A stretch of DNA of 30,858 nt from JAKLDO01 sp035354435 (GTDB taxonomy: Bacteria > UBP6 > UBA1177): contig DAOQAY010000014.1 in the NCBI GenBank assembly GCA_035354435.1, positions 1 through 30,858 of the forward strand, read 5' to 3'. Positions within the stretch are counted from its first letter, which is position 1. Each line of letters opens with the position of its first letter. Of the stretch, positions 16,166-24,552 are shown one piece after another. A program made the position numbers and the translations under genes. A model generated the notes under the pieces. That model saw only the letters and a program-made list of their open reading frames with translations. It did no database searches and was not told the origin of the DNA.

Positions 16166-17635
16166 TTATTCTCTTTCCGATCTGTAGTTCGGAGCTTCTT
16201 TTGTTATTGTAACATCATGGACATGGCTTTCGCGGTATCCGGCATTCGTGATCTGGACGAACCTTGCATTTTTGCGGAGTGTTTCAAGATTCGGAGCGCC
16301 AATGTACCCGAATCCAGCTCTGAGACCGCCGGAAAGCTGATATATTGTGTCAGCAAGAGGACCTTTGCTGGCAACTCGGCCTTCTATTCCCTCCGGAACA
16401 AATTTCTGATCATCAGTTACATTGTCCTGAAAATATCTGTCTTTACTCCCTTTTTTCATTGCGCTCAGAGATCCCATTCCTCTATACATTTTGTATGACC
16501 GACCCTGATAAAGAACTGTTTCGCCAGGGGCTTCGTTTGTTCCGGCAAACATTCCGCCGATCATTACGGCATCAGCTCCTGCCGCCAAAGCCTTGACAAT
16601 ATCACCGGAATATTTGATACCGCCGTCAGCAATAAGCGATTTTCCCCATTTTCTTGCCACAGGTGCAACATTTAAAATTGCTGAAAGCTGAGGATATCCG
16701 ATACCTGCAATGATTCTTGTTGTGCAGATAGATCCTGGTCCTATTCCGACTTTGACAACATCAGCCCCTGCTTCAAAAAGAGCTTCAGCCGCTTCCGCAG
16801 TTACGATATTTCCCACAATCATGTCGACATCAGGAAAAAGCAGCTTCAGTTGCATAAGAGCCTGAATGACATTTTTTGAATGTCCGTGAGCAGAATCAAG
16901 AACAAGCGCATCAACCCCGGCTTTCACCAATGCTGTCGCCCGTTCCATTCCTGCCGCAGACGGGCTTATCGCTGCTCCGACAACCAGTCTCCCGAGCATA
17001 TCTTTTGCTGAATTGGGAAATTTCTCCTGATTTTCAATATCTCTGGTGGTTATGAGACCTGCAAGTCCGCCGTTTGAATCAACCACAAGAAGTTTTTCTA
17101 TCCTGTGTTCATGCATAAGTTTTTTTGCTTCGCTCATCGGGAAATTCTCTTTCACAGTAATGAGCTTTCTTGTCATTAACTCACCGACTTTTCTGGATAA
17201 ATCAGTTTCAAAACGGAGGTCTCGGTTAGTAATTATCCCGACAAGTTTTTCACCTTCGATAACAGGAATTCCCGAAATCCGGTTGCTCTGCATAAGTTCA
17301 AGAGCATCACTTATCTGTTCACTCGGAGAAATGGTTATCGGATTTGTGATAACGCCGGCTTCAGAGCGTTTAACCATTTTTACCATCTTAGCCTGTTCTT
17401 CTACAGTCATGTTTTTGTGAATCACGCCCATTCCGCCCTGTCTTGCCATAGCGATAGCAGTATCAACTTCTGTGACAGTATCCATTGCGGCGCTGATAAG
17501 CGGGGTATTTAAAAGTATTTTTTTGGTCAGACGGGATGAAATATCGACCTGATGAGGAAGAACTTCCGAGTGATGAGGCACCAAAAGCACATCGTCAAAA
17601 GTGAGAGCAGTCTCGATTTTGTTATTATTTTCCAT
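16166..17635 (-). CDS. guaB: Inosine-5'-monophosphate dehydrogenase
   Basis: IMPDH, 489 residues, oxidises IMP to XMP with NAD+, the first step of GMP synthesis. The N-terminus has the family start ALTFDDVLLVPHHSEVLP; residues about 90-205 form a pair of CBS domains (GIPVIEGEKLVGIITNRDLR and LLVVDSNGGLAGLITTRDI) that sense adenine/guanine nucleotides. The catalytic loop GPGSICTTR places the nucleophile at C304, and the phosphate site and flap motifs ADGGIKYSGDIVKALAAGA and GMGSLSAM follow. GGAGG precedes ATG 17635. It is transcribed divergently from purM, another purine gene, and the shared region holds two promoters around an inverted repeat. Confidence 0.98.
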   Translation of the reverse strand: MENNNKIETALTFDDVLLVPHHSEVLPHQVDISSRLTKKILLNTPLISAAMDTVTEVDTAIAMARQGGMGVIHKNMTVEEQAKMVKMVKRSEAGVITNPITISPSEQISDALELMQSNRISGIPVIEGEKLVGIITNRDLRFETDLSRKVGELMTRKLITVKENFPMSEAKKLMHEHRIEKLLVVDSNGGLAGLITTRDIENQEKFPNSAKDMLGRLVVGAAISPSAAGMERATALVKAGVDALVLDSAHGHSKNVIQALMQLKLLFPDVDMIVGNIVTAEAAEALFEAGADVVKVGIGPGSICTTRIIAGIGYPQLSAILNVAPVARKWGKSLIADGGIKYSGDIVKALAAGADAVMIGGMFAGTNEAPGETVLYQGRSYKMYRGMGSLSAMKKGSKDRYFQDNVTDDQKFVPEGIEGRVASKGPLADTIYQLSGGLRAGFGYIGAPNLETLRKNARFVQITNAGYRESHVHDVTITKEAPNYRSERE

Positions 17636-17673
17636 AACTTGCCTCCAAATTTAATAAACTATAAGTTGGTGCT

Positions 17674-17701
17674 ATTCTAATGACTGCCGTTTTGAAGTCA
17701 A
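17674..17701 (-). promoter_or_regulatory. Sigma-70-like promoter for guaB
   Basis: Minus strand TTGACT (17696-17701), 16 bases, TAGAAT (17674-17679). Transcription would begin near 17667, about 32 bases before ATG 17635. Confidence 0.6.
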
Positions 17702-17702
17702 G

Positions 17703-17724
17703 CAATATGGGGCTCCAAATATTG
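17703..17724. promoter_or_regulatory. Inverted repeat between the guaB and purM promoters, candidate operator
   Basis: CAATAT (17703-17708) and ATATTG (17719-17724) are perfect inverted arms separated by ten bases; the inner GG and CC extend the symmetry with a two-base bulge. The repeat lies exactly between the two divergent -35 boxes, a position suited to joint control of two purine genes. No known operator consensus was recognised, so regulator identity is open. Confidence 0.35.
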
Positions 17725-17736
17725 ATAAACGACAAA

Positions 17737-17765
17737 TTGACTTTGGTCTTGTGATTAAATATATT
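17737..17765 (+). promoter_or_regulatory. Sigma-70-like promoter for purM
   Basis: TTGACT (17737-17742), 17 bases, TATATT (17760-17765). Transcription would begin near 17772, about 34 bases before ATG 17806. Confidence 0.65.
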
Positions 17766-17805
17766 AGGACAATGTTTTTTGACCTTAAAAATTCCGGAGG
17801 GAAAA

Positions 17806-18834
17806 ATGTCTGAGCTGAATTACAAAAATGCTGGGGTTGACATAGAAGAAGGTGCGAGGATGGTCGAGAAGATCAAGCCTCTTGTGAAGCGGACGATGCG
17901 TCCTGAAGTGCTTGCGGGGATCGGCGGTTTTTCATCGCTTGTCGCCATTCCGGAAGGGATAAAAAATCCTGTTCTGGTCAGCGGTACTGATGGTGTCGGC
18001 ACAAAACTCAAATTCGCATTCAATGCAAATATTCACAATACTATAGGAATAGACCTTGTTGCAATGTGTGTCAACGATGTCATTGTCGGCGGAGCTGAGC
18101 CGTTGTTCTTTCTCGACTATTTTGCAACCGGAAAACTTGATGCAAATGTAGGTGCTGAGGTGGTTTCAGGAATAGCAGAAGGATGTTATCAGGCAGGATG
18201 TGCTCTTGTCGGGGGTGAAACTGCGGAAATGCCTGATTTTTATGAAGCTGGCGAATATGATCTTGCAGGTTTCAGCGTCGGAGTTGTTGACCGCACAAAG
18301 ATCATTGACGGAACAAAAATAAAAGAAGGTGACTGCATCATTGGAATTCCATCAACCGGTGTTCACTCGAACGGTTATTCGCTTGTCAGAAAGATAGTTT
18401 TTAACAAAATGGGACTTTCGGCACACGATAAAATAGAAGAACTTGGACTTACAGTTGCACAGGAATTTCTCAAACCGACCAGAATTTATGTGAAAGAAGT
18501 TCTCAAACTGATTAAAAAGTTCGAAATTAAAGGCATGGTTCACATTACAGGTGGTGGATTTTATGAGAATATTCCGAGAGTTATCCCTGAAGGGCTAGGC
18601 GCAAGGATCGACGGTGATTTCAAGGTTCTTCCTGTTTTCAAATGGATGAAAAAATGTGCGGACCTTTCGGAGCGTGAAATGTTCACAACTTTTAATTGCG
18701 GAACCGGGTTCATGCTTATTGTTCCAGAGCATCAAGTTGAAGATTTGTTAAAGAATTCAGATAGATACTATGTCGGTAAAATTGTAAAAACAGATAAACC
18801 TGAAAGAGTCGAGATAGTAAAAAATTATTTCTGA
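17806..18834 (+). CDS. purM: Phosphoribosylformylglycinamidine cyclo-ligase (AIR synthetase)
   Basis: PurM, 342 residues, closes formylglycinamidine ribonucleotide to aminoimidazole ribonucleotide with ATP, step five of purine synthesis. Family motifs are in order: YKNAGVDIEEGARMVEKIK at the start, GGFSSLVAIPEG, VSGTDGVGTKLKFAF, the catalytic-site DLVAMCVNDVIVGGAEPLFFLDYF, GGETAEMPDFY, GIPSTGVHSNGYSLVR, and HITGGGFYENIPRV. ATG 17806 is chosen because GGAGGG sits just ahead, over an in-frame codon at 17779. Divergent from guaB. A thioredoxin-like lipoprotein gene starts 11 bases downstream, so transcription probably continues. Confidence 0.98.
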   Translation: MSELNYKNAGVDIEEGARMVEKIKPLVKRTMRPEVLAGIGGFSSLVAIPEGIKNPVLVSGTDGVGTKLKFAFNANIHNTIGIDLVAMCVNDVIVGGAEPLFFLDYFATGKLDANVGAEVVSGIAEGCYQAGCALVGGETAEMPDFYEAGEYDLAGFSVGVVDRTKIIDGTKIKEGDCIIGIPSTGVHSNGYSLVRKIVFNKMGLSAHDKIEELGLTVAQEFLKPTRIYVKEVLKLIKKFEIKGMVHITGGGFYENIPRVIPEGLGARIDGDFKVLPVFKWMKKCADLSEREMFTTFNCGTGFMLIVPEHQVEDLLKNSDRYYVGKIVKTDKPERVEIVKNYF

Positions 18835-18845
18835 GAGTTTTATCA

Positions 18846-19433
18846 ATGAACAGGATCATTTTTGTTTTCATCGTGTTTTCTCTAGCCGTTTTCTTCGGTT
18901 GTAATGGAAAAAAAGCAGCAGAACAGGAAGTTAAAGAGCCCGTTGTTGTCAAAGAAACAGTTCCTGAAAAAGAAACGGAGCCGGCAAAAGAAACTCAGCC
19001 CGAGCTGACAAGTGACAACTTTGACAAAGGTGCTTCAGTAAGTCAGATCGGCATGTCTTCCATAAAAACCGGAGAGCGGATAATACTTGGAAATTATAAA
19101 GGAAAAAAGATGCTTCTTGATTTCTGGTCAAGCTGGTGTGAACCATGTGTTGAAATGCTGCCTGTTATCAATAAATTGAAAAAAGAACTCGAAGATAAAG
19201 AAAAGATCGTGAAAATAATTTCTATAAGTGTTGATCCGTCACCTGGAAAAGCGAGAAAGGTCATGGAAGAAAAAGGGGTTGAATTTGAAGTTCTTCAGGC
19301 TCCGGAATCACTTGGAAATTCAGGCATTCTTCTACCTTATCTGGCAATTGCCGATGAATCCGGAAAGATCATATTCACATCAAACGGAAAGCACACATAC
19401 GAAGAACTTGTAAAAATGATCAAAGGAAAATAA
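18846..19433 (+). CDS. TlpA/ResA-like thioredoxin-fold lipoprotein
   Basis: A 195-residue lipoprotein. A signal peptide ends in VFFGC, so Cys19 would be lipidated. A Glu/Lys/Pro/Thr-rich linker (about 25-55) leads to a thioredoxin fold with the redox pair C98-E-P-C101 in WSSWCEPC and a likely cis-proline at LLPYLAIAD. The CEPC sequence and membrane tether fit TlpA/ResA-type periplasmic thiol-disulfide reductases, used in cytochrome c maturation or protein disulfide repair; no cytochrome maturation genes are nearby. It lies 11 bases after purM and 21 bases before a TPR lipoprotein gene, suggesting a three-gene operon with no obvious functional link to purine synthesis. Confidence 0.88.
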   Translation: MNRIIFVFIVFSLAVFFGCNGKKAAEQEVKEPVVVKETVPEKETEPAKETQPELTSDNFDKGASVSQIGMSSIKTGERIILGNYKGKKMLLDFWSSWCEPCVEMLPVINKLKKELEDKEKIVKIISISVDPSPGKARKVMEEKGVEFEVLQAPESLGNSGILLPYLAIADESGKIIFTSNGKHTYEELVKMIKGK

Positions 19434-19454
19434 ATTTTCTCATTGGAGAGAGTC

Positions 19455-20477
19455 TTGAAAAAACTAATTATTTCAATTGTTTTGCTTAGTTTTGCTGCTT
19501 TTTTGACTGCATGTTCTTCAACACAGTCAAAATCATCAAAAAGGGATGCTGAAAATTTAAAGATCCTTGAGCAGAATGTTGAAAGCACTGACGCTTTTTT
19601 TAACGAAGGTAAAAACTTTCTCGAAAAAAATGAGTTTGATAATGCCTTGAATTCATTCAGTAAAAGTAAATATTCAGAAGCACTTTTCTATAAAGCGCTG
19701 GTTTTAAATCAGTTTGGAAAAACCGATGAGGCTAAGCAGATATTTGAAGAATGTGTTGTAAAGAATGTGCTGAAAGATGAATCAAATTACAATCTTGCGA
19801 TGATCGCTTATGATAAAAGCGATGTGGAAGCTGCAAGAAAAATAATGAACGAAGTTGTGTCTTCAAACCCTAAGCACACAGGAGCTCTCTTTTTTCTCGG
19901 GAATCTGAAATATCTCGAAAACGATATGAATGGAGCTCTTGGATATTATGAAGCGGCCTTAAAGACAGATCCGGAATCTACAGATCTTTGGGAAGCTGTT
20001 TTCTCGGTCAGGCTCCAGAAAGAGGAGTTCGTAAAAGCCTGGGATATCAGGGAAAAACTTGATAAAAACAGTCCCGAAACAGTTTTGAATGTGTTGAAAA
20101 TAGCTGAAATTACCGGCAATTATATCAAAGGTGTGCTGTTTGTACCTGATGATCTTAAAAAAGATAAGAACATTTCCAGACAGATCAGGATACTGCTTAC
20201 AAAAGGTGGAAATTTTAAAGAAGCTATGGAGAATGGACAGCGGGAATTGAAAGAAATGTCTCAGGGCTATCTTATTATCGACAGAAAAGCTGAAGGGCCG
20301 GGCTCGTATGTTATCGGCTTGAATAAAGACGCTGTTTTTATAGTATGTTCAAAGAAACCTGAGGAATTAATGACTGTTACGATTTCCGGCAGCAAGGTTG
20401 AGATAAAAAGTCAGTCAAAAAATTCCGAGAGTTCAGCAATTTCAAGTTTTGCAGAAAATTTCTGCCTAAGCAGATAG
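19455..20477 (+). CDS. TPR-repeat lipoprotein
   Basis: A 340-residue lipoprotein; signal peptide ends LTAC, Cys20 lipidated. The start is TTG 19455, preceded by GGAGAG at proper distance; an in-frame TTG at 19443 overlaps that site and would add four residues ahead of the signal. Residues about 45-200 hold four or so tetratricopeptide units (for instance ALFYKALVLNQFGKTDEAKQ, SNYNLAMIAYDKSDVEAARK, GALFFLGNLKYLENDMNGAL). The C-terminal third is different and unrecognised. TPR lipoproteins scaffold envelope complexes; its place directly before tolQ invites comparison with the TPR protein CpoB (YbgF), normally encoded after pal and absent there in this locus. That analogy is inference. Confidence 0.82.
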   Translation: MKKLIISIVLLSFAAFLTACSSTQSKSSKRDAENLKILEQNVESTDAFFNEGKNFLEKNEFDNALNSFSKSKYSEALFYKALVLNQFGKTDEAKQIFEECVVKNVLKDESNYNLAMIAYDKSDVEAARKIMNEVVSSNPKHTGALFFLGNLKYLENDMNGALGYYEAALKTDPESTDLWEAVFSVRLQKEEFVKAWDIREKLDKNSPETVLNVLKIAEITGNYIKGVLFVPDDLKKDKNISRQIRILLTKGGNFKEAMENGQRELKEMSQGYLIIDRKAEGPGSYVIGLNKDAVFIVCSKKPEELMTVTISGSKVEIKSQSKNSESSAISSFAENFCLSR

Positions 20478-20496
20478 TAAAACTATCGGAGTTTTA
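20478..20496 (+). terminator. Candidate hairpin terminator after the TPR lipoprotein gene
   Basis: TAAAACT (20478-20484) and AGTTTTA (20490-20496) form a perfect 7-bp stem with a five-base loop immediately after the stop codon; the right arm supplies a run of four T. The stem is AT-rich, so termination may be partial. The remaining 99 bases to tolQ contain no convincing sigma-70 pair that I can see. Confidence 0.35.
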
Positions 20497-20595
20497 TATA
20501 TTACAATATTTTGGCAGCGGGCTTTCATTTTTTGGAATTTTATGTTAATGTAAATCGTTTATTATGTTGTACTCTTTAATTCTGGGAGGAATTAT

Positions 20596-21324
20596 ATGGT
20601 GTCGCTTCTGAACCTGAATGAAATTGCTATTTCGGTGAATGGCGGGGTTGATCTAGTTGAATCTTTTAAGAATTCGTCCATGATGGTTGTTTTCATTATG
20701 ACACTGCTGATAGTTTTCAGTGTTATCTCCTGGGCGATTATTGCATATAAATTCGTTCAGTATAGAAAAGCTATGATCGAGACAGAGAAATTTGTTGCGG
20801 TTTTCTGGAAAAATATAAGTCATGATGAAATTTTCCAGAAAAGCTCAAAAATGAAAGAATCTCCTGTCGCTATGATGTTTGCAGCAGGATACAGCGAATT
20901 AAAAGAGACCAGAGAAAGCTGGGAAGGCAAGGGTATAGCAGTTATCGGCTCGAAGGTTGATGAACTTGCACAGAATGTTGAAAGAACGATGAAAAGAGAG
21001 TCACAGGCAAGGGTTCAGCTTCTTGAGAACAGGCTTCAGTTCCTTGCAACAACCGCCAGCGCATCTCCTTTTATAGGACTTCTGGGAACTGTTTACGGAA
21101 TAATGAACGCTTTTGAGGAGATAGGCAGGACGGGAAGCGCAACTCTCGGTTCTATAGCTCCGCATATTTCCGAAGCGCTTGTCACCACTGCTTTTGGTCT
21201 TATTGCAGCTATTCCTGCAACGATTTTTTATAACTATTATCTTTCTCTTCTTGCCAAATTCGAGAATGAATCTACCAACATAACGGCAGATTTCATAAAT
21301 CAGATCAAAAGGAGCAATGTCTGA
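20596..21324 (+). CDS. tolQ: Tol-Pal proton channel subunit TolQ (MotA/TolQ/ExbB family)
   Basis: A 242-residue inner-membrane protein with the three-helix TolQ/ExbB topology: helix 1 about 28-51, a cytoplasmic loop with ESPVAMMFAAGYSEL, helix 2 about 148-175 containing ATTASASPFIGLLGTVYGI, and helix 3 about 193-215 with ALVTTAFGLIAAIPATIF. Together with TolR it uses the proton gradient to energise the Tol-Pal envelope complex during division. GGGAGG precedes ATG 20596. The assignment to TolQ rather than ExbB rests on tolR, tolB and pal following. Its stop overlaps the tolR start by one base (TGATG). Confidence 0.95.
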   Translation: MVSLLNLNEIAISVNGGVDLVESFKNSSMMVVFIMTLLIVFSVISWAIIAYKFVQYRKAMIETEKFVAVFWKNISHDEIFQKSSKMKESPVAMMFAAGYSELKETRESWEGKGIAVIGSKVDELAQNVERTMKRESQARVQLLENRLQFLATTASASPFIGLLGTVYGIMNAFEEIGRTGSATLGSIAPHISEALVTTAFGLIAAIPATIFYNYYLSLLAKFENESTNITADFINQIKRSNV

Positions 21325-21761
21325 TGGGAATGATGAGCGGGAATTCAGGAAGACGGGCGGTAAAATCCGACCTTAACATTACTCCGATGGTAGATGTCGT
21401 ATTTGTTCTGCTTATCATTTTTATGGTTGCGGCTCCGATGATAGAGCAGGGTGTAGATATGGATCTTCCTCAAACTGAGACTGTGCCGATAGAAAGCCCG
21501 AAAGACAAGTTCATAATCAGGGTGTTTAAAGGAAAGAAAGAGATCAGCAATCAGATATTCATAGATAAAACTGAAGTGCCGATAAATGAGCTTGAAGAAA
21601 AGCTCAAGACAAATGAACGGATAAAAAATGAAAAAGAGGTCTTTCTTCATGCGAGCAAAGATCTTTCTTACGGATATGTTGTGCGGGTCATGGCAATAAT
21701 GAAAAAAGCCGGAGTGAACAGCATATCTCTTGTTACTGAGCCGCTCGAAGGAGAGAAGTGA
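21324..21761 (+). CDS. tolR: Tol-Pal proton channel subunit TolR (ExbD/TolR family)
   Basis: A 145-residue single-pass protein. The membrane helix begins with NITPMVDVVFVLLIIFM and contains the essential proton-carrying aspartate D24; the rest is a periplasmic domain ending in YGYVVRVMAIMKKAGVNSISLVTEP, the usual ExbD/TolR C-terminal strand-helix-strand. It partners TolQ. ATG 21324 overlaps the tolQ stop, and the gene overlaps the next by four bases (GTGA), so synthesis is coupled. Confidence 0.95.
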   Translation: MGMMSGNSGRRAVKSDLNITPMVDVVFVLLIIFMVAAPMIEQGVDMDLPQTETVPIESPKDKFIIRVFKGKKEISNQIFIDKTEVPINELEEKLKTNERIKNEKEVFLHASKDLSYGYVVRVMAIMKKAGVNSISLVTEPLEGEK

Positions 21762-22531
21762 CAAATATGTCAGCACAACAGAGAACAGCAACTTTTATTT
21801 TTGGGAACAGACACAGTGAAAGTGAAAAAAAGACTGTAAAAAGATTTTTTGCCGGTTCTTTTGTTTTACATGTTCTGTTTATTCTGGTTTTTGCATCGGG
21901 ATTGATTCTTGACAGAGGACGAAGGATAGAATTCAGTTCTGTTCAGGCCCGCCTTGTGAAGCTCGGTGTTGAACGCGACAAGAAACTTCTTCCGAGGATA
22001 ACAAAAAAGGAAAAAGCTAAAGCACCGATTGATGAAAAGGGTAATGCTCTGACTGCTGATGAAAAGAAAAAAGATAAAAAAGATGACAAAAAAGACGATA
22101 AAAAAGCACCTTCACTTGCCGAGCTTCTTTCCGGATCTATAAAGGACATAAAGGAAGATGCAAGGGCTGAAGAAACTGATGAAGGTGCGGCGGATGGTGT
22201 TGAAGACGGTGATGTTACCGATCCTGCACTTGCGTTGAAGGCTGATATGTATACCAGAAAGATCAGTGCACTGATCAGGAATAACTGGAGTATTCCCGGA
22301 ATAATTCAAAATGATCAGCTCAAAGGCCTTCAGGCAGAGGCTTTTTTCAGAATCACATATTCCGGAGAAGTTTATAGTGTTGAGATAAGAACTTCTTCCG
22401 GCAACAATCTGTTTGACAGTTCTGTAATTGAAGCTATAAAAAAAACAGGAACACTTCCCTTGCCGGAAGATAGAGATTTGAAGAAATTAGTTTTAAAGGA
22501 GGGGTTTGAATGTCCGTTTACTCCAGGTTAG
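21758..22531 (+). CDS. tolA: TolA/TonB-like energy transducer
   Basis: A 257-residue protein in the tolA position. Residues about 29-51 form one membrane anchor; a Lys/Asp-rich low-complexity stretch (about 85-115) stands where TolA has its long helical arm; the C-terminal part (about 165-257) has the TolA/TonB_2-type signature ADMYTRKISALIRNNWSIPG and a strand with ITYSGEVYSVEI, ending in GFECPF. It would span the periplasm to link TolQR to Pal and outer-membrane partners. It is much shorter than E. coli TolA (421 residues). Start: GTG 21758 with GGAG at good distance; ATG 21767 would be too far from that site. The gene overlaps tolB by 22 bases. Confidence 0.82.
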   Translation: MTNMSAQQRTATFIFGNRHSESEKKTVKRFFAGSFVLHVLFILVFASGLILDRGRRIEFSSVQARLVKLGVERDKKLLPRITKKEKAKAPIDEKGNALTADEKKKDKKDDKKDDKKAPSLAELLSGSIKDIKEDARAEETDEGAADGVEDGDVTDPALALKADMYTRKISALIRNNWSIPGIIQNDQLKGLQAEAFFRITYSGEVYSVEIRTSSGNNLFDSSVIEAIKKTGTLPLPEDRDLKKLVLKEGFECPFTPG

Positions 22532-23811
22532 TATTGTTGCTGTTTGTAATATTATCAGCATTCCCGGTTTGTGCTCAGATAAAAGTTGAGGTGACAGATG
22601 GGTCGATATCTCAATATAATATGGCTGTTACAAATATTGTCAGCAAGGATTCAGCTGATGCCGCACTTGCAGGTGAAATAACCGAAGCGATCAGAATGAC
22701 ACTTGATATGACCGGATATTTCAAGATGCTGGATCCAAAATCGTTTCTTGAAAAAGCTGATGTTCCCGCAGGCTCTATAGATTTCAAAAACTGGATCAAT
22801 GTAAGTGCGAACGGTTTGATAAAGGGCACTATAAAAGGGACTGACAATGTAGAGCTGGAGCTGTTTTTCTTTACTGTGGCTGATGGAAAGCAGGTTCTTA
22901 CAAAAAAATATAAATCATCTTCAAAAACCATTAAAAAAGCTGCATATAGATTTGTAAACGAGCTGATAATGCTTCTGACCGGTGAAGATTTTACCTTTAT
23001 GTTCAGCAAGATCGCCTTTGTTGAAAAATCTGGCGATATGTACAGCCTGATCACAATGGATTTTGACGGTTCGGATAAAAAGGTGATTCATGCCGAAAAG
23101 AAGATAATTCTGCTTCCTGAATGGTCTGCAGACGGAAAAAAGATTTATTTCACGAGCTATGAACAGAACAATCCGAATCTTTATTCGATAGATGTGAAAA
23201 CCAAACAGCAAAAGCTTATATCCAGTTACGAAGGTCTTAATACATCAGCTTCCTCCAGTCCTGATAATAAATCAATAGCTCTCCGTCTTTCCAAGGATGG
23301 AAATGCTGAAATATATATCATGAATTTACAGACTGGCGAATTGAACAGGATGACAAAGAATATGGCGATAGACACCGCTCCGAGTTTCAGTCCTGACGGA
23401 AAAGAGATAGCATTTGTTTCAAACAGATCGGGAAATCCTCATATTTACAGACTGTGGACAGAAAACCCCAGTAAGGTTGAAAGAATCACGGAACAGGGAA
23501 AATACAATCAGGATCCGGATTACAGTCCTGATGGAAAATATATTGCATTTACAGGTCGCGATGAATTTTTTGTTTTTGATATTTTTCTTTTTGAACTTTC
23601 CTCAAGAACGATCTCAAGGCTTACTCAGAAGCAGGGTAAGAACGAGTCCCCGTCATTTTCTCCTGATAGCAAGATGATTGTTTTTTCATCAGACAGAAAA
23701 GGGAGAAATGCGCTTTATATTTCTAATGTTAAAGGGGATAAACAGGTTTTGATATATTCAGGTGAGGGAGAAACTGTATCACCGTCATGGTCATCGGAAA
23801 TAGTTAAATAA
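22510..23811 (+). CDS. tolB: Tol-Pal periplasmic beta-propeller protein TolB
   Basis: A 433-residue periplasmic protein with a signal peptide (cleavage likely after VCA, about residue 22). An N-terminal alpha/beta domain (about 25-165) is followed by a six-bladed propeller with repeats such as SPDGKEIAFVSNRSGNPHIY, SPDGKYIAFTGRD and SPDSKMIVFSSDRKG. TolB binds Pal and is released by TolA during constriction. The strong AAAGGAGG ribosome site lies inside the end of the tolA-like gene, which it overlaps by 22 bases. pal begins 21 bases downstream. Confidence 0.95.
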   Translation: MSVYSRLVLLLFVILSAFPVCAQIKVEVTDGSISQYNMAVTNIVSKDSADAALAGEITEAIRMTLDMTGYFKMLDPKSFLEKADVPAGSIDFKNWINVSANGLIKGTIKGTDNVELELFFFTVADGKQVLTKKYKSSSKTIKKAAYRFVNELIMLLTGEDFTFMFSKIAFVEKSGDMYSLITMDFDGSDKKVIHAEKKIILLPEWSADGKKIYFTSYEQNNPNLYSIDVKTKQQKLISSYEGLNTSASSSPDNKSIALRLSKDGNAEIYIMNLQTGELNRMTKNMAIDTAPSFSPDGKEIAFVSNRSGNPHIYRLWTENPSKVERITEQGKYNQDPDYSPDGKYIAFTGRDEFFVFDIFLFELSSRTISRLTQKQGKNESPSFSPDSKMIVFSSDRKGRNALYISNVKGDKQVLIYSGEGETVSPSWSSEIVK

Positions 23812-23832
23812 TTTTTTATAGAGGGGTGGAAG

Positions 23833-24534
23833 ATGAAAAGAATTCTGGTGCTTATCGTTGTTGCTGGTTTTATTTTGAGTGCTTTTTCAGGTTGTGCAAA
23901 ACCGCCGAAAGCCGAAAGAGAGCTTGCTGAAAAATCTTTTAAGGATGCATCAATCGGAAAAGATTGTGACAAGGAGAATTATCTTGCTGCAGAAGAACTT
24001 CTTAACAAGGCAAGGGAACAGGTAAACAAAAAAAATTATGCAAAAGCTAAAGAGCTTTTTGCCGCTGTGAAGCAAAAAAGTGATGAAATTGTGAAGTATT
24101 ACCAGTCTCATCCAGATGAATGCCTTCCTAAAAAGAAAGAAGTGAAAAAAGAGAAAGAGGATGCGGTGGAAGAGATTGAAGATCCCGCAAAAGACCCGAA
24201 TGTTGAATTTCAATCCGTGCACTTTGATTATAATGAGTACTCCATCAGAAGTGAAGATATGCCCAAAGTTGAACTTGTTTCCAGATGGATGGGTAATTTT
24301 TCTGAAAAAGTTGTCAGAGTTGAAGGTCATGCCGATGAAAGAGGCAGCATTGATTATAACATGTCTCTTGGTGAAAAAAGGGCAGGAGAAGTCAAAGACA
24401 AGCTTATCCAGATGGGAATTGATTCAAAAAGGATCAAGATCGTAAGCTATGGTGAAGAAAAACCCGTAAATCCGGCATCTAATGAATCTGCATGGTTTGA
24501 GAACAGAAGAGCTGAATTTAAGAAAGTTAACTAA
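23833..24534 (+). CDS. pal: Peptidoglycan-associated lipoprotein Pal with extra N-terminal helical domain
   Basis: A 233-residue outer-membrane lipoprotein; signal peptide ends FSGC, Cys21 lipidated. The C-terminal OmpA-like domain (about 120-233) binds peptidoglycan: VHFDYNEYSIRSE, VEGHADERGSIDYNMSLGEKRA and NRRAEF are classic Pal motifs. Unlike E. coli Pal (about 170 residues), an additional helical hairpin of about 80 residues precedes it, with YLAAEELLNKAREQVNKKNY and YAKAKELFAAVKQKSDEI, resembling DUF4398/TPR-like helices, then a Lys/Glu linker. This may widen the reach from outer membrane to peptidoglycan or bind another partner (inference). GAGGGG precedes ATG 23833. Confidence 0.93.
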   Translation: MKRILVLIVVAGFILSAFSGCAKPPKAERELAEKSFKDASIGKDCDKENYLAAEELLNKAREQVNKKNYAKAKELFAAVKQKSDEIVKYYQSHPDECLPKKKEVKKEKEDAVEEIEDPAKDPNVEFQSVHFDYNEYSIRSEDMPKVELVSRWMGNFSEKVVRVEGHADERGSIDYNMSLGEKRAGEVKDKLIQMGIDSKRIKIVSYGEEKPVNPASNESAWFENRRAEFKKVN

Positions 24535-24552
24535 AAAGTAAGGAGAAAAATA

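Noticed and set aside
20497..20595. Promoter directly before tolQ
   Set aside because: Several AT-rich -10-like words exist (for example TATTAT at 20560-20565), but none has a reasonable -35 box at 16-18 bases.
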